The notes under the pieces were generated by a model. The model saw nothing but the letters and a program-made list of their open reading frames with translations. It had not been told where the DNA came from and made no database searches. A program made the position numbers and the translations under genes. Shown piece by piece: positions 32,965-40,158 of a stretch of 40,158 nt of DNA. Each line of letters starts with the position of its first letter. Within the stretch, counting starts at the first letter, position 1. Origin of the DNA: Hyphomicrobiales bacterium (lineage in GTDB: Bacteria; Pseudomonadota; Alphaproteobacteria; Rhizobiales; Rhizobiaceae); the NCBI GenBank assembly GCA_900472605.1, contig UCJD01000003.1:1-40158 (forward strand), written 5' to 3'.

Positions 32965-32992
32965 TGTGTTTCTATTTCTGGATTTGCGGCGC

Positions 32993-34351
32993 TTACGCCA
33001 TCGCCCGTTCGCCGGTGTCGTATTCGTTTTCGTGCAGGAACCTGAGCGTCGCGATGGCATCGGCCGGTTTGCCAAAATAATAGCCCTGCCCCATGCCGCA
33101 GCCGAGCATGCGCAGTTTCGCGGCTTCCGAATAATCCTCGATGCCTTCGGCGACGACTTCCAGATCGAGACCTTCGCACATGGTCAGGATTGCTTTGATG
33201 ATGTGCTCGGAGGCGCGGTCGGAATTGATGCGCGAGACGAAGGCACGGTCGATCTTGATCTTGTCGAACATGAAATCGCGCAGGCGGCCGAGGCTCGACT
33301 GGCCGGTGCCGAAGTCATCGAGCGAGATGCGCACGCCCGCCTGGCGCAGGTCGGCGATGATGCGGTTTGCGGTATCGGCCGAGCCCATGACCGCGGTCTC
33401 GGTGATTTCGAGTTCGAGACGATGCGGATCGAAGCCGACGCGGCCAAGAATGGACAGCACGTTGGCGCTGGTGCCGGGGTCCATCAGCTGCGCGGAAGAC
33501 AGGTTGAAAGACAGGAACATTTCGCGCGGCCAGGAGAGTGCGGCTTCGGCCGCCTTGCGCAGCAGCGCTTCCGAAAGCGCGTCGATGAAGCCGCGTTCTT
33601 CGGCGAGCGGCACGAAGACGCCGGGCGAGACGAAGCCGAGATCCGGGTCGTTCCAGCGGGCCAGCGCCTCGAAGCCGAGGACCTGGCTGGTGGCGAGCGA
33701 TACGATCGGCTGGAAATGCACATCGATGGCATCAGAGATGATGGCGTTTCTCAGCGCCTGTTCGAGTTGTGTTGCGCGCTTCATCTCCTGCGCGATCTCG
33801 CGCGAATAGACGGTGATCTGGCTGCGGCCACGGCGCTTGGAACGATAGAGCGCGGTCTCGGCGCTCTTCAGCAACTCGTCGAACTCCTCGCCCGCGAAAG
33901 GATAGATGGCGAAGCCGAAGGAGGCCGAAAGGCGGACATTGCGGTCGCCGAGATCATAGGGCGCCGACAGGACCTCACGGATCATCTGGCCGAACTTTTC
34001 GGCGCTGGCGCGCTCGAAGACCAGCGGCAGAACGAAGGCGAATTCGTCGCCATCATGGCGCGTGACAACGGCGCCATCGGGAATGCAGGCTTTCAGGCGG
34101 TGGGCGACCTGGCAGAGAATTTCGTCGCCGGCAGCCGATCCGAAGAGGTCGTTGATCGGCTTGAACGAGTCGAGATTGGCGATACCGATGGTAAAGGGCG
34201 CCGGATCGTCGGCGCGTTCAGCCGAGATCTGGGCGATGCGGTCGCGCATGCGATAGCGGTTTCCGAGCCCGGTCAGCGGGTCGGTGTAGGCCATCGTCTG
34301 AAGCTCGTTCTGGCTTACCGGCGCCAATGGCATATCTGCCAACATCATCAT
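32993..34351 (-). CDS. GGDEF-EAL protein, probable c-di-GMP phosphodiesterase with degenerate cyclase domain
   Basis: From ATG 34351 the protein has 452 residues and no sensory or membrane domain. The GGDEF domain (about 20-180) is altered: the signature reads DGDEF (100-104), and the first metal-binding Asp of the usual DxDxFK is Asn59 (ANLDSFKPIND). It probably cannot make c-di-GMP. The EAL domain (about 200-445) keeps its active-site motifs: GFEALARW, FNLSSAQL, LEITETAVM, SLDDFGTGQSSL, DKIKIDRAFV and VVAEGIED. It should therefore degrade c-di-GMP. Three successive ATG codons occur at the start; the frame is open to 34447 without a better start. The upstream PAS-REC gene (124 bases away, same strand) may regulate it. 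Confidence 0.88.
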   Translation of the reverse strand: MMMLADMPLAPVSQNELQTMAYTDPLTGLGNRYRMRDRIAQISAERADDPAPFTIGIANLDSFKPINDLFGSAAGDEILCQVAHRLKACIPDGAVVTRHDGDEFAFVLPLVFERASAEKFGQMIREVLSAPYDLGDRNVRLSASFGFAIYPFAGEEFDELLKSAETALYRSKRRGRSQITVYSREIAQEMKRATQLEQALRNAIISDAIDVHFQPIVSLATSQVLGFEALARWNDPDLGFVSPGVFVPLAEERGFIDALSEALLRKAAEAALSWPREMFLSFNLSSAQLMDPGTSANVLSILGRVGFDPHRLELEITETAVMGSADTANRIIADLRQAGVRISLDDFGTGQSSLGRLRDFMFDKIKIDRAFVSRINSDRASEHIIKAILTMCEGLDLEVVAEGIEDYSEAAKLRMLGCGMGQGYYFGKPADAIATLRFLHENEYDTGERAMA

Positions 34352-34475
34352 TCTGATCCAGAGCTTCCCCAATACCCGGCAGAATGGCGGACAAGTCTTA
34401 AAAATTCGATATTCGACAACCCTGGATGATAGTGAATTGCCTCCCAAGAATTGGGGAGTTGACCGCGATCAGAGC

Positions 34476-36194
34476 CTAAAGAGAGGCCCGCTGCGCCTCA
34501 GGCTGCATGAATTTCTGGAAGACCGTTTCCAGGATGTCGGGGCTGACAGGCTTCATGATCACGTCGTCCATGCCGGCATTGGCGCATTCGGCGCGGTCAC
34601 GCTCGAAGGCCTGGGTGAGCACGCCGATGATCGGGGTGCGGGGTCCGTCGCCTTCCACCTGGCGGATCAGGCGGGCGGCTTCGAAACCGTTGAAGCCCGG
34701 AAGCGAGATATCCATCAGCACGATCTTCGGCCGGTACTCCGTCCACATGCGCACGGCTTCGTCGCCCGTGGCGGCGATGCGGTAGCGGTAGCCCAGCCCT
34801 TCGAGGATCTGCGAGAACACGATCTGGTTGATGTCGTTGTCCTCGGCCACCAGCACATCGAGTTCGAGCTGATCGTCCGATGTGGTGATCTCCCAGTCGC
34901 CGTCGATCCGGTCGGCCATGGCGCCGCGATTGTTGCGGTTGAAATGGCGGGCGATCTGAAAGGTGAGCTCGGTGGAGATCTGGAACCCGTCCATGACCAG
35001 CGACGAGATGCCATGCTGCTCGGCAAGCTCGAGGCAGCGCATGCCCATCTGGTTGTCGATGATGACGAGATCGAGCGACAGGCCGGCCGAGGTGGCAATC
35101 TCCAGGAACTGCTCCTGCTCGTCCTCATTGCGCACCGAGCAGGCCTCGAAGCCGTATTTGGCGAGCGTTCTGAGCGCCGCTGTCTCTGCCGCGATATCGC
35201 CGGTGACGACGAGGATGCGGCGGCCGGAAAAATTCTCGGGCACGATGGCTTCCATGGCGGCCGGTTCGCGGCGCTCGCTGTCGCCATTCACAGGAACATA
35301 GGCGCGGCGATAAGTGCTCTTGGCCGATGTCGTGACGCTCGATGCCTTCTCGAATTCCTCAAGGTCGCCGCCCTCGCGCGGCAGATCCTGCATGGTCGAG
35401 ACCAGGAAATAGCGTCCCGGCTTGCCGATGCGGTGCTTGCGTGAAATGATCTCTCGCTCCGAGCCGTCGCGGGCGACCTGCCGCTGACGAACCACCGACA
35501 TTTCGCCGGTTTCGAGAACATGGCGATCGCTTTCCTCGAAGCGGGCGGCGACCTCGGGCGAGAACAGCTCCGTGCTCTTGCGGCCCAGCACTTCATCGGC
35601 GGTCGTCTGGTACTTTTCGCAGAAGGCAACGTTGACGGCGACGTAGGTGAGGTTGCGGTCCTTGACGAAGAGCGGAAACGGCAGATTGTCGAGAATGTCT
35701 TCAGTCAGCTGTACACGCTCAAGATCGAGCCGCCACTGTTCCTCGCGCTTCTTGACTTCCGAGATATCGGAGATGACGCAGACGCCGTATCCGTTGGCGA
35801 GCCGGCGCTTCTGGAAACCGACCCAACAATCATTGCCGTAGCGTTCGACCGCTTCGTAGCGCTCGCGCCAGTGCGTGGCGATCTTCTGCGAAAGCCAGTC
35901 CTCGCGGCTGAGCGCGCCCTGCTTGCCGGCCGAGCGGCTGCGGATGCCGGTTTCGTAGACGGCGCCGAGGAAATCGCGGAGCCGCGTTCCAGGTTGCAGA
36001 AGGTCGGCGCAGATCGGGAAGAAATCGAGGACCTGCCGGCTGCAGAAGACGATGTGATCGGTCTTGTCATAAACGATAAAGGCAGAAGACAGGCTTTCGC
36101 AGACCGCATCGAACAGCGCCGCCTGAAGGCCAGCCGCGGTTTCAACCGCGCCCTCCTGCGGGGCTGTGTCCGCTTGATCGCGACCGGCACTCAT
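34476..36194 (-). CDS. PAS-PAS-REC-REC signalling protein without kinase domain
   Basis: From ATG 36194 the protein has 572 residues. Two PAS-like sensor regions lie at about 25-150 (CESLSSAFIVYDKTDHIVFC) and 160-280 (EDILDNLPFPLFVKDRNLTY, VNVAFCEKY). A receiver-like domain follows (RRILVVTGDIAAETAALRTL, LVIIDNQMG) that lacks the usual acidic pair. The complete C-terminal receiver has LDVLVAEDNDINQ, phospho-acceptor Asp495 (VLMDISLPG), Thr527 and Lys548 (IMKPVSPD). No histidine phosphorylation site or ATPase domain lies between them, so another kinase must phosphorylate it. The start at 36230 is an alternative; the much longer open frame upstream is the mutL shadow. The promoter region carries a CtrA-type site. 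Confidence 0.85.
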   Translation of the reverse strand: MSAGRDQADTAPQEGAVETAAGLQAALFDAVCESLSSAFIVYDKTDHIVFCSRQVLDFFPICADLLQPGTRLRDFLGAVYETGIRSRSAGKQGALSREDWLSQKIATHWRERYEAVERYGNDCWVGFQKRRLANGYGVCVISDISEVKKREEQWRLDLERVQLTEDILDNLPFPLFVKDRNLTYVAVNVAFCEKYQTTADEVLGRKSTELFSPEVAARFEESDRHVLETGEMSVVRQRQVARDGSEREIISRKHRIGKPGRYFLVSTMQDLPREGGDLEEFEKASSVTTSAKSTYRRAYVPVNGDSERREPAAMEAIVPENFSGRRILVVTGDIAAETAALRTLAKYGFEACSVRNEDEQEQFLEIATSAGLSLDLVIIDNQMGMRCLELAEQHGISSLVMDGFQISTELTFQIARHFNRNNRGAMADRIDGDWEITTSDDQLELDVLVAEDNDINQIVFSQILEGLGYRYRIAATGDEAVRMWTEYRPKIVLMDISLPGFNGFEAARLIRQVEGDGPRTPIIGVLTQAFERDRAECANAGMDDVIMKPVSPDILETVFQKFMQPEAQRASL

Positions 36195-36268
36195 ACTTAC
36201 GCGTCCTACATCTGTCCGAATGGATTGCATTTTGCGGCGGGTATTGTTGGCAAAATGCCAGCTTTGTC

Positions 36269-36283
36269 TTAAGGCGTGCTTAA
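36269..36283. promoter_or_regulatory. CtrA-type binding site, TTAA-N7-TTAA
   Basis: TTAA (36269-36272), seven bases, TTAA (36280-36283, continuing C) matches the CtrA full-site consensus TTAA-N7-TTAAC. A third TTAA follows at 36286-36289, and TGCTTAACATTAAGCA (36277-36292) is a perfect palindrome apart from its two central bases. The site is 75 bases upstream of the PAS-REC start and 92 bases upstream of mutL, in their shared intergenic region. Confidence 0.6.
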
Positions 36284-36374
36284 CATTAAGCAGCCAGATA
36301 TTTGCGCAGGTACAAGGCCTTATCGCGTCGCTTTCGCCCTTCCCTATCACCGTCGAATCCGCGAAAATGGGGGC

Positions 36375-38255
36375 ATGTCGATCAAGCAGCTTTCCGAAAC
36401 GCTCATCAACCAAATCGCCGCCGGCGAGGTCATCGAACGCCCCGCGAGTGCGGCCAAGGAACTGATCGAGAACGCGCTCGACGCAGGTGCGACGCGCATC
36501 GAGATCGCCACGTCTGGCGGCGGCAAGAGCCTGCTGCGCGTCACCGACAACGGCTCGGGTATGGACGAGCGCGATCTCGAGCTTGCCGTGCGCCGGCATT
36601 GCACCTCGAAGATTACCGATACGCTCGACGACATCAGCACGCTCGGCTTTCGCGGCGAGGCGCTGCCCTCCATCGGCTCGGTCGCACGGCTGACGATTTC
36701 GAGCCGCCGCCGCGATAGCGATGGCGGGGCGGAGATTTCGGTGGCTGGCGGCAAGCTGCAGCATCTCAGGCCCTCGGCGCTCAATCCAGGCACCATCGTC
36801 GAGGTGCGCGACCTGTTCTTCGCGACGCCGGCACGGCTGAAGTTTCTCAAGACGGAAAAAGCCGAAGCCGCCGCGATCACCGAGATCGTCAAGCGCATGG
36901 CGATCGCCTTCCCGCAGGTGCGCTTCGTGCTCTCGGGCACCGACCGCACGACGCTTGAATTTCCGGCAACGGGCGAGGATCATCTGGCGCGGATGGCGCA
37001 GATTCTCGGCAAGGATTTCCGCGACAACGCCATCGAGATCAATGCCGAGCGCGAGGATGTGACGCTGACCGGCTTTGCCGGCGTGCCGACCTTCAATCGC
37101 GGCAACGCTGCGCATCAATACGCCTTCGTCAACGGCCGGCCGGTGCAGGACAAGCTGGTGCTGTCGGCGATCCGCGGCGCCTATGCCGAGACGATCCCCT
37201 CCGGCCGCTACGCCGTCGCCGTGTTGTCGATCGGGCTCGATCCGGCATTGGTCGACGTCAACGTGCATCCGGCAAAGTCCGACGTGCGCTTTCGCGATCC
37301 GCAGCTGGTGCGCGGGCTGATCGTCGGTGCGATCCGCGAGGCCCTGGCGCGCGACGGCAGCCGTGCGGCAACCACAGGCGCCGACGGCATGCTGCGCGCC
37401 TTCCGCCCCGGTTTCCAGCCGAACGGCTACCGGCCACAACAGCAGCCCCAACAGCCGTGGAGCGCCGAGACCTCGCCGTCGCGGCCTTTCTCCGCCGCGC
37501 CAGCTGGCTCTTCCTCATATTCCCCCTCCTATCAGCGGCCTGCTGGTAACGGCTTCGGTGAAAGGCCACAGGCGTCCTTCGACGGCCTGACGATGCCGGC
37601 GGCGCGGGCCGAGACCGCGCAGACCTCACAATGGCCGGCACCATCGCCCGTTTCCGAGGCAGAGGCGCCGGCGCGGTTCCCGCTTGGTGCGGCGCGCGCG
37701 CAGATCCACGAGAACTACATCGTGGCGCAGACGGAAACCGGGCTCGTGATCGTCGACCAGCATGCGGCGCATGAGCGGCTGGTGTTCGAGGCGATGCGCA
37801 AGGCGCTGCACTCCAAGCGGCTCGCCTCGCAGGTGCTTCTGATCCCCGAGATCATCGACCTGCCGGAAGAGGATTGCGACCGGCTGATGCAGTTTTCATC
37901 GGAGTTTGGCGAGCTCGGGCTTGGCATCGAGCGCTTCGGGCCGGGCGCGATCGCGGTGCGCGAGACGCCGGCGATGCTCGGCGAGGTCGATGCGTCAGGA
38001 CTGATCCGCCAGCTGGCCGACGAGATCGCCGAGTGGGATACAGCCTCCGGGCTTTCAGCGAAGCTCGAATATGTGGCGGCGACCATGGCCTGCCACGGAT
38101 CGGTGCGCTCCGGACGGCGGTTGCGGCCGGAGGAGATGAACGCGCTGTTGCGCCAGATGGAGGTGACGCCGGGCTCCGGACAGTGCAATCACGGCCGGCC
38201 GACCTATATCGAGCTCAAGCTTTCCGACATCGAGCGGCTTTTCGGGCGGAGTTGA
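36375..38255 (+). CDS. mutL: DNA mismatch repair protein MutL, endonuclease type
   Basis: This 626-residue protein couples mismatch recognition by MutS to strand removal. The N-terminal GHKL ATPase shows [39 protein letters not shown] and [13 protein letters not shown]. The middle linker (about 335-440) is Pro/Gln/Ser-rich. The C-terminal domain has [12 protein letters not shown] from Asp461, fitting the metal motif DQHA-x2-E-x4-E, plus [20 protein letters not shown] and the ending FGR. It is thus the nicking form of MutL, as in bacteria without a MutH/Dam strand-marking system. ATG 36375 gives the standard N-terminus ([19 protein letters not shown]). DUF2093 follows 84 bases downstream. Confidence 0.95.
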   Translation: MSIKQLSETLINQIAAGEVIERPASAAKELIENALDAGATRIEIATSGGGKSLLRVTDNGSGMDERDLELAVRRHCTSKITDTLDDISTLGFRGEALPSIGSVARLTISSRRRDSDGGAEISVAGGKLQHLRPSALNPGTIVEVRDLFFATPARLKFLKTEKAEAAAITEIVKRMAIAFPQVRFVLSGTDRTTLEFPATGEDHLARMAQILGKDFRDNAIEINAEREDVTLTGFAGVPTFNRGNAAHQYAFVNGRPVQDKLVLSAIRGAYAETIPSGRYAVAVLSIGLDPALVDVNVHPAKSDVRFRDPQLVRGLIVGAIREALARDGSRAATTGADGMLRAFRPGFQPNGYRPQQQPQQPWSAETSPSRPFSAAPAGSSSYSPSYQRPAGNGFGERPQASFDGLTMPAARAETAQTSQWPAPSPVSEAEAPARFPLGAARAQIHENYIVAQTETGLVIVDQHAAHERLVFEAMRKALHSKRLASQVLLIPEIIDLPEEDCDRLMQFSSEFGELGLGIERFGPGAIAVRETPAMLGEVDASGLIRQLADEIAEWDTASGLSAKLEYVAATMACHGSVRSGRRLRPEEMNALLRQMEVTPGSGQCNHGRPTYIELKLSDIERLFGRS

Positions 38256-38339
38256 AATCGCTGGCAATGGTGGCTGTTGCGGGGTATGGCAATCCTGTTA
38301 CGGCCTCGTTTCGAGGATTGGCTTTAAGGATTGGAGCGC

Positions 38340-38570
38340 ATGAACTTGTTTGAAGGGAACGGAAACCGCGAAGCGAAGATACGCTATCTCGATGCGGATT
38401 TTCAGATCCTGTCGCCGGGTTCCTATGTCGTCTGCGCCATGACGGGCAAGCAGATCCCACTCGACGAACTGCGCTACTGGAGCATCGCGCGCCAGGAACC
38501 CTATGCCGACGCCTTGTCCTCCTTCGAGGCCGACAAACGCGCCGGCGTGCTGCCGAACCAGAAGCGCTGA
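38340..38570 (+). CDS. DUF2093 family protein
   Basis: This 76-residue cytoplasmic protein matches DUF2093: AKIRYLDADFQILSPGSYVV, CAMTGKQIPLDELRYWSIAR, QEPYADALSSFEADKRA. The first part resembles a small zinc-free treble-clef-like fold with a single Cys; function unknown. ATG 38340 is preceded by AAGGA at nine bases. It lies on the mutL strand, 84 bases after mutL, and in many alphaproteobacteria such a gene is a conserved single-copy neighbour. Confidence 0.8.
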   Translation: MNLFEGNGNREAKIRYLDADFQILSPGSYVVCAMTGKQIPLDELRYWSIARQEPYADALSSFEADKRAGVLPNQKR

Positions 38571-38637
38571 TCGCGGGCCTGACGGCACTGGTGAGACTGC
38601 GACGCTCGGGTGCCGCGCCTCGGCCATGGAGAAAACA

Positions 38638-38850
38638 ATGATCAAGATCATGACATTGCTGCACAGCGCCGTCGGGCGGGACTGGCAGACCCCGCCCAAG
38701 GAGGTGGGGTTGAAGACCTTGTATGAAGCCGAGCAGCAGGGCTTCGTCGAAATCCGCGGCGAATTCCAGAAGCGGCAATTCCGCCTGACGCCGATGGGCT
38801 TCCAGACAGTCGAGCGCGACCGGCGGCGCCTGGAAGCGCGCAAGAGCTAA
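38638..38850 (+). CDS. hypothetical protein, 70 residues
   Basis: A short basic protein starts at ATG 38638, which has GGAG seven bases upstream; ATG 38626 is an alternative. The sequence (KIMTLLHSAVGRDWQTPPKE, VGLKTLYEAEQQGFVEIRGE, FQKRQFRLTPMGFQTVERDR) looks like a helix-turn-helix followed by a wing (FRLTPMGFQTV), as in the C-terminal part of MarR or PadR proteins, but it is too short for a full one. I do not recognise a family. It lies between the DUF2093 gene and the exported glycosidase-family gene on the same strand. Confidence 0.65.
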   Translation: MIKIMTLLHSAVGRDWQTPPKEVGLKTLYEAEQQGFVEIRGEFQKRQFRLTPMGFQTVERDRRRLEARKS

Positions 38851-38895
38851 ACGGGCCCGCCGCGACCTTTCTCACACCGCAAAGGACGAGAACTG

Positions 38896-39687
38896 GTGCC
38901 TATCCGTTCATCCGGCCTGCTCTCCGCCGCCCTTATCGGGATGGTCATCCTGCTCGGCGCGGCTTTCGGTTCCGCCCGCCCCGTACTTGCGGGACCCTGC
39001 GCGCCGGAAACGGTGGAGAATACCAATTACATCATCTGCACCGTCGATCCCGGCAAGACCGATCTGCGTCTCTTCTGGAAAGGGGACGACGGGGCGCCCT
39101 ACCGCTCCTTTCCCGGTATCGCTGACGCCGTGACCGCCAAGGGCAAGACGCTCGTCTTCGCGCTTAATGCCGGGATGTATCACGAGGATTTCTCGCCGAT
39201 CGGCCTCTACGTGGAAAACGGCCAGGAGATGCGGCCGGTGGCGAGCATCAAGGCGCCAAAGGCAAGCGGTCCGGTGCCGAACTTCTACAAGAGCCCCAAC
39301 GGCGTGTTCTATATCGGCGACAGCGGCGCCGGCATTTTGCCGACCGCGACTTTCATGAAGCAACGTCCCGACGCCAGGCTTGCCACGCAGTCGGGGCCGA
39401 TGCTGGTTATATCAGACAGGATCAACCCGATCTTCATCGTAGGCTCCAGCGACCGGACGCGGCGCAGCGGCGTGGGTGTCTGTGCGGGTGGCACGGTTCG
39501 CTTCGCGGTCAGCGACGATCCCGTCAATTTCCACGATTTCGCGCGGCTTTTCCGAGACCACCTGCAATGCGCCGACGCATTGTTTCTCGATGGCGGCGGT
39601 GGCGCGGGGTTTTATAGCGGCGAATTGGGGCGCAGCGATTTCTCCTGGCATGGCGGTTATGGGCCGGTGTTTGGGGTGGTGGAGTAA
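38896..39687 (+). CDS. exported phosphodiester glycosidase (NAGPA) family protein
   Basis: This 263-residue protein starts at GTG 38896, with AAGGA about nine bases upstream, and has a signal peptide (LLSAALIGMVILLGAAFGSA, cleavage near VLAGP). The mature part fits the NAGPA/YigE phosphodiester glycosidase domain: FALNAGMYHEDFSPIGLYVE, NFYKSPNGVFYIGDSGAGIL, QSGPMLVISDRINPIFIVGS, and LFLDGGGGAGFYSGELG near the end. It probably acts on a sugar phosphodiester in the periplasm, but the bacterial substrate is unknown. Its stop is nine bases from the convergent YCII stop. Confidence 0.84.
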   Translation: MPIRSSGLLSAALIGMVILLGAAFGSARPVLAGPCAPETVENTNYIICTVDPGKTDLRLFWKGDDGAPYRSFPGIADAVTAKGKTLVFALNAGMYHEDFSPIGLYVENGQEMRPVASIKAPKASGPVPNFYKSPNGVFYIGDSGAGILPTATFMKQRPDARLATQSGPMLVISDRINPIFIVGSSDRTRRSGVGVCAGGTVRFAVSDDPVNFHDFARLFRDHLQCADALFLDGGGGAGFYSGELGRSDFSWHGGYGPVFGVVE

Positions 39688-39696
39688 GCGCAGCGC

Positions 39697-40038
39697 TCAG
39701 TGAAAAGCCCGAACCTCGACAGGCGCCCGGCAGGCAATGGCGGCCTTGCGCCCCCATTCCAACGCCTCGTCTATGCCATCGGCCTCCAGCACCCAGAAAC
39801 CGCCGACATGCTCACTGGTCTTGAGATAGGGACCGTCACTCACCGACACGTTTCCATCGGCATCCGCTCGCAAAGACCTGGCGCTCCGCGCCGGATGCAG
39901 GCCGCCGACGAAGAGCCTGATGCCCGCCGCGATCATCTCGTCATTGAGCGCATCGATCGCCCGATGCATCGCCGCGTCCTCCGAGATGGCGGGGTCGTAG
40001 TCGTCAAGATGGTGAATGGCTACCAGATAGCGCGGCAT
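39697..40038 (-). CDS. YCII-related domain protein
   Basis: This 113-residue protein belongs to the YCII/DGPF family of dimeric alpha-beta barrels: MPRYLVAIHHLDDYDPAISE, IDALNDEMIAAGIRLFVGGL, VSDGPYLKTSEHVGGFWVLE (the DGPY motif), ADGIDEALEWGRKAAIACRA. Members often sit beside ECF sigma factor genes, and some may be enzymes; no role can be assigned. GGAGGAG shortly before ATG 40038 supports the start. The 120 bases from 40039 to the window end show no gene. Confidence 0.85.
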   Translation of the reverse strand: MPRYLVAIHHLDDYDPAISEDAAMHRAIDALNDEMIAAGIRLFVGGLHPARSARSLRADADGNVSVSDGPYLKTSEHVGGFWVLEADGIDEALEWGRKAAIACRAPVEVRAFH

Positions 40039-40158
40039 GACGTCTCCTCCATGTTGGTCACAGTGTAAAGACGAATGGGAGCAGTGGCATCCGACATGTT
40101 TTGTGGTGTGGGGTGATGAGGCAGGCGTGGAGCTAGAATTACCCCCCTCTGCCCTGCC

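Noticed and set aside
1..40158. tRNA genes, CRISPR arrays, insertion sequences or prophage
   Set aside because: No cloverleaf, repeat-spacer pattern, transposase or phage structural gene was seen in either strand.

Overview
The window is a dense, GC-rich stretch of chromosome from an alphaproteobacterium of the order Rhizobiales, most likely the Rhizobium/Agrobacterium group. Pointers are the split FoF1 arrangement atpI-atpB-atpE-atpF'-atpF with two b-type subunits, rhizobial-type glyQ, ispB, mrp and kup proteins, an MntH gene with a Mur/Fur-like box, a GTTC-N7-GTTC LexA box, a TTAA-N7-TTAA CtrA box, a GGAAC-N18-TT stress-sigma promoter and a CTTGAC-N17-CTATGT housekeeping promoter. No rRNA, tRNA, CRISPR array, prophage or insertion sequence was recognised. 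Most of the window is core genome.

Layout. 1-5204 (minus strand): a truncated DUF2207 membrane protein, a class I-type EPSP synthase (aroA), lemA, and the glycyl-tRNA synthetase alpha subunit glyQ, with a possible 38-residue membrane peptide gene on the plus strand. 5303-6678: two divergent toxin-antitoxin modules (AbrB/PIN and ParD/ParE) with a palindromic operator. 6685-11511: a small membrane protein with an S49 peptidase, the manganese transporter mntH, a TrmN6-like methyltransferase with a DUF2007 protein, and octaprenyl diphosphate synthase. 11641-14935: a large periplasmic TPR protein, ispE and moaB in one cluster. 14936-17532: a short glycosyltransferase, a spore-photoproduct-lyase-like radical SAM protein behind a LexA box, and rnhB. 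17595-20276: the Fo part of ATP synthase with promoter and terminator. 20559-26378: a SleB-type cell-wall hydrolase, the corA-kup cation transport pair, and a cysteine-free Mrp ATPase.

26379-28707 is the least ordinary part: a possible sigma-54-driven small RNA, an orphan LuxR-type regulator whose pheromone pocket has lost key residues, and an IclR regulator. Divergent from the IclR gene is a galactose catabolic operon (28804-32039: sugar dehydrogenase, KDGal kinase, KDPGal aldolase, lactonase). This encodes most of the De Ley-Doudoroff route, in which D-galactose goes through galactonolactone, galactonate, KDGal and KDPGal to pyruvate and glyceraldehyde-3-phosphate. The galactonate dehydratase is not here. 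A 13-bp inverted repeat in the divergent promoter is the likely IclR operator.

32295-40158: a PRC-barrel envelope protein behind a stress-type promoter, a GGDEF-EAL protein whose cyclase half looks inactive, a PAS-PAS-REC-REC regulator without a kinase domain, endonuclease-type mutL, three small or envelope genes, and a YCII protein. The divergent region between the PAS-REC gene and mutL carries a CtrA-type site, which would tie this signalling cluster to the cell cycle.

No single gene cluster looks like a wholly unknown system. The most promising leads are the sRNA candidate at 26643-26782, the SOS box of the radical SAM gene, the CtrA box, the cysteine-less Mrp and the EPSP synthase between lemA and DUF2207. 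All motif calls were made by eye, without database or folding software.
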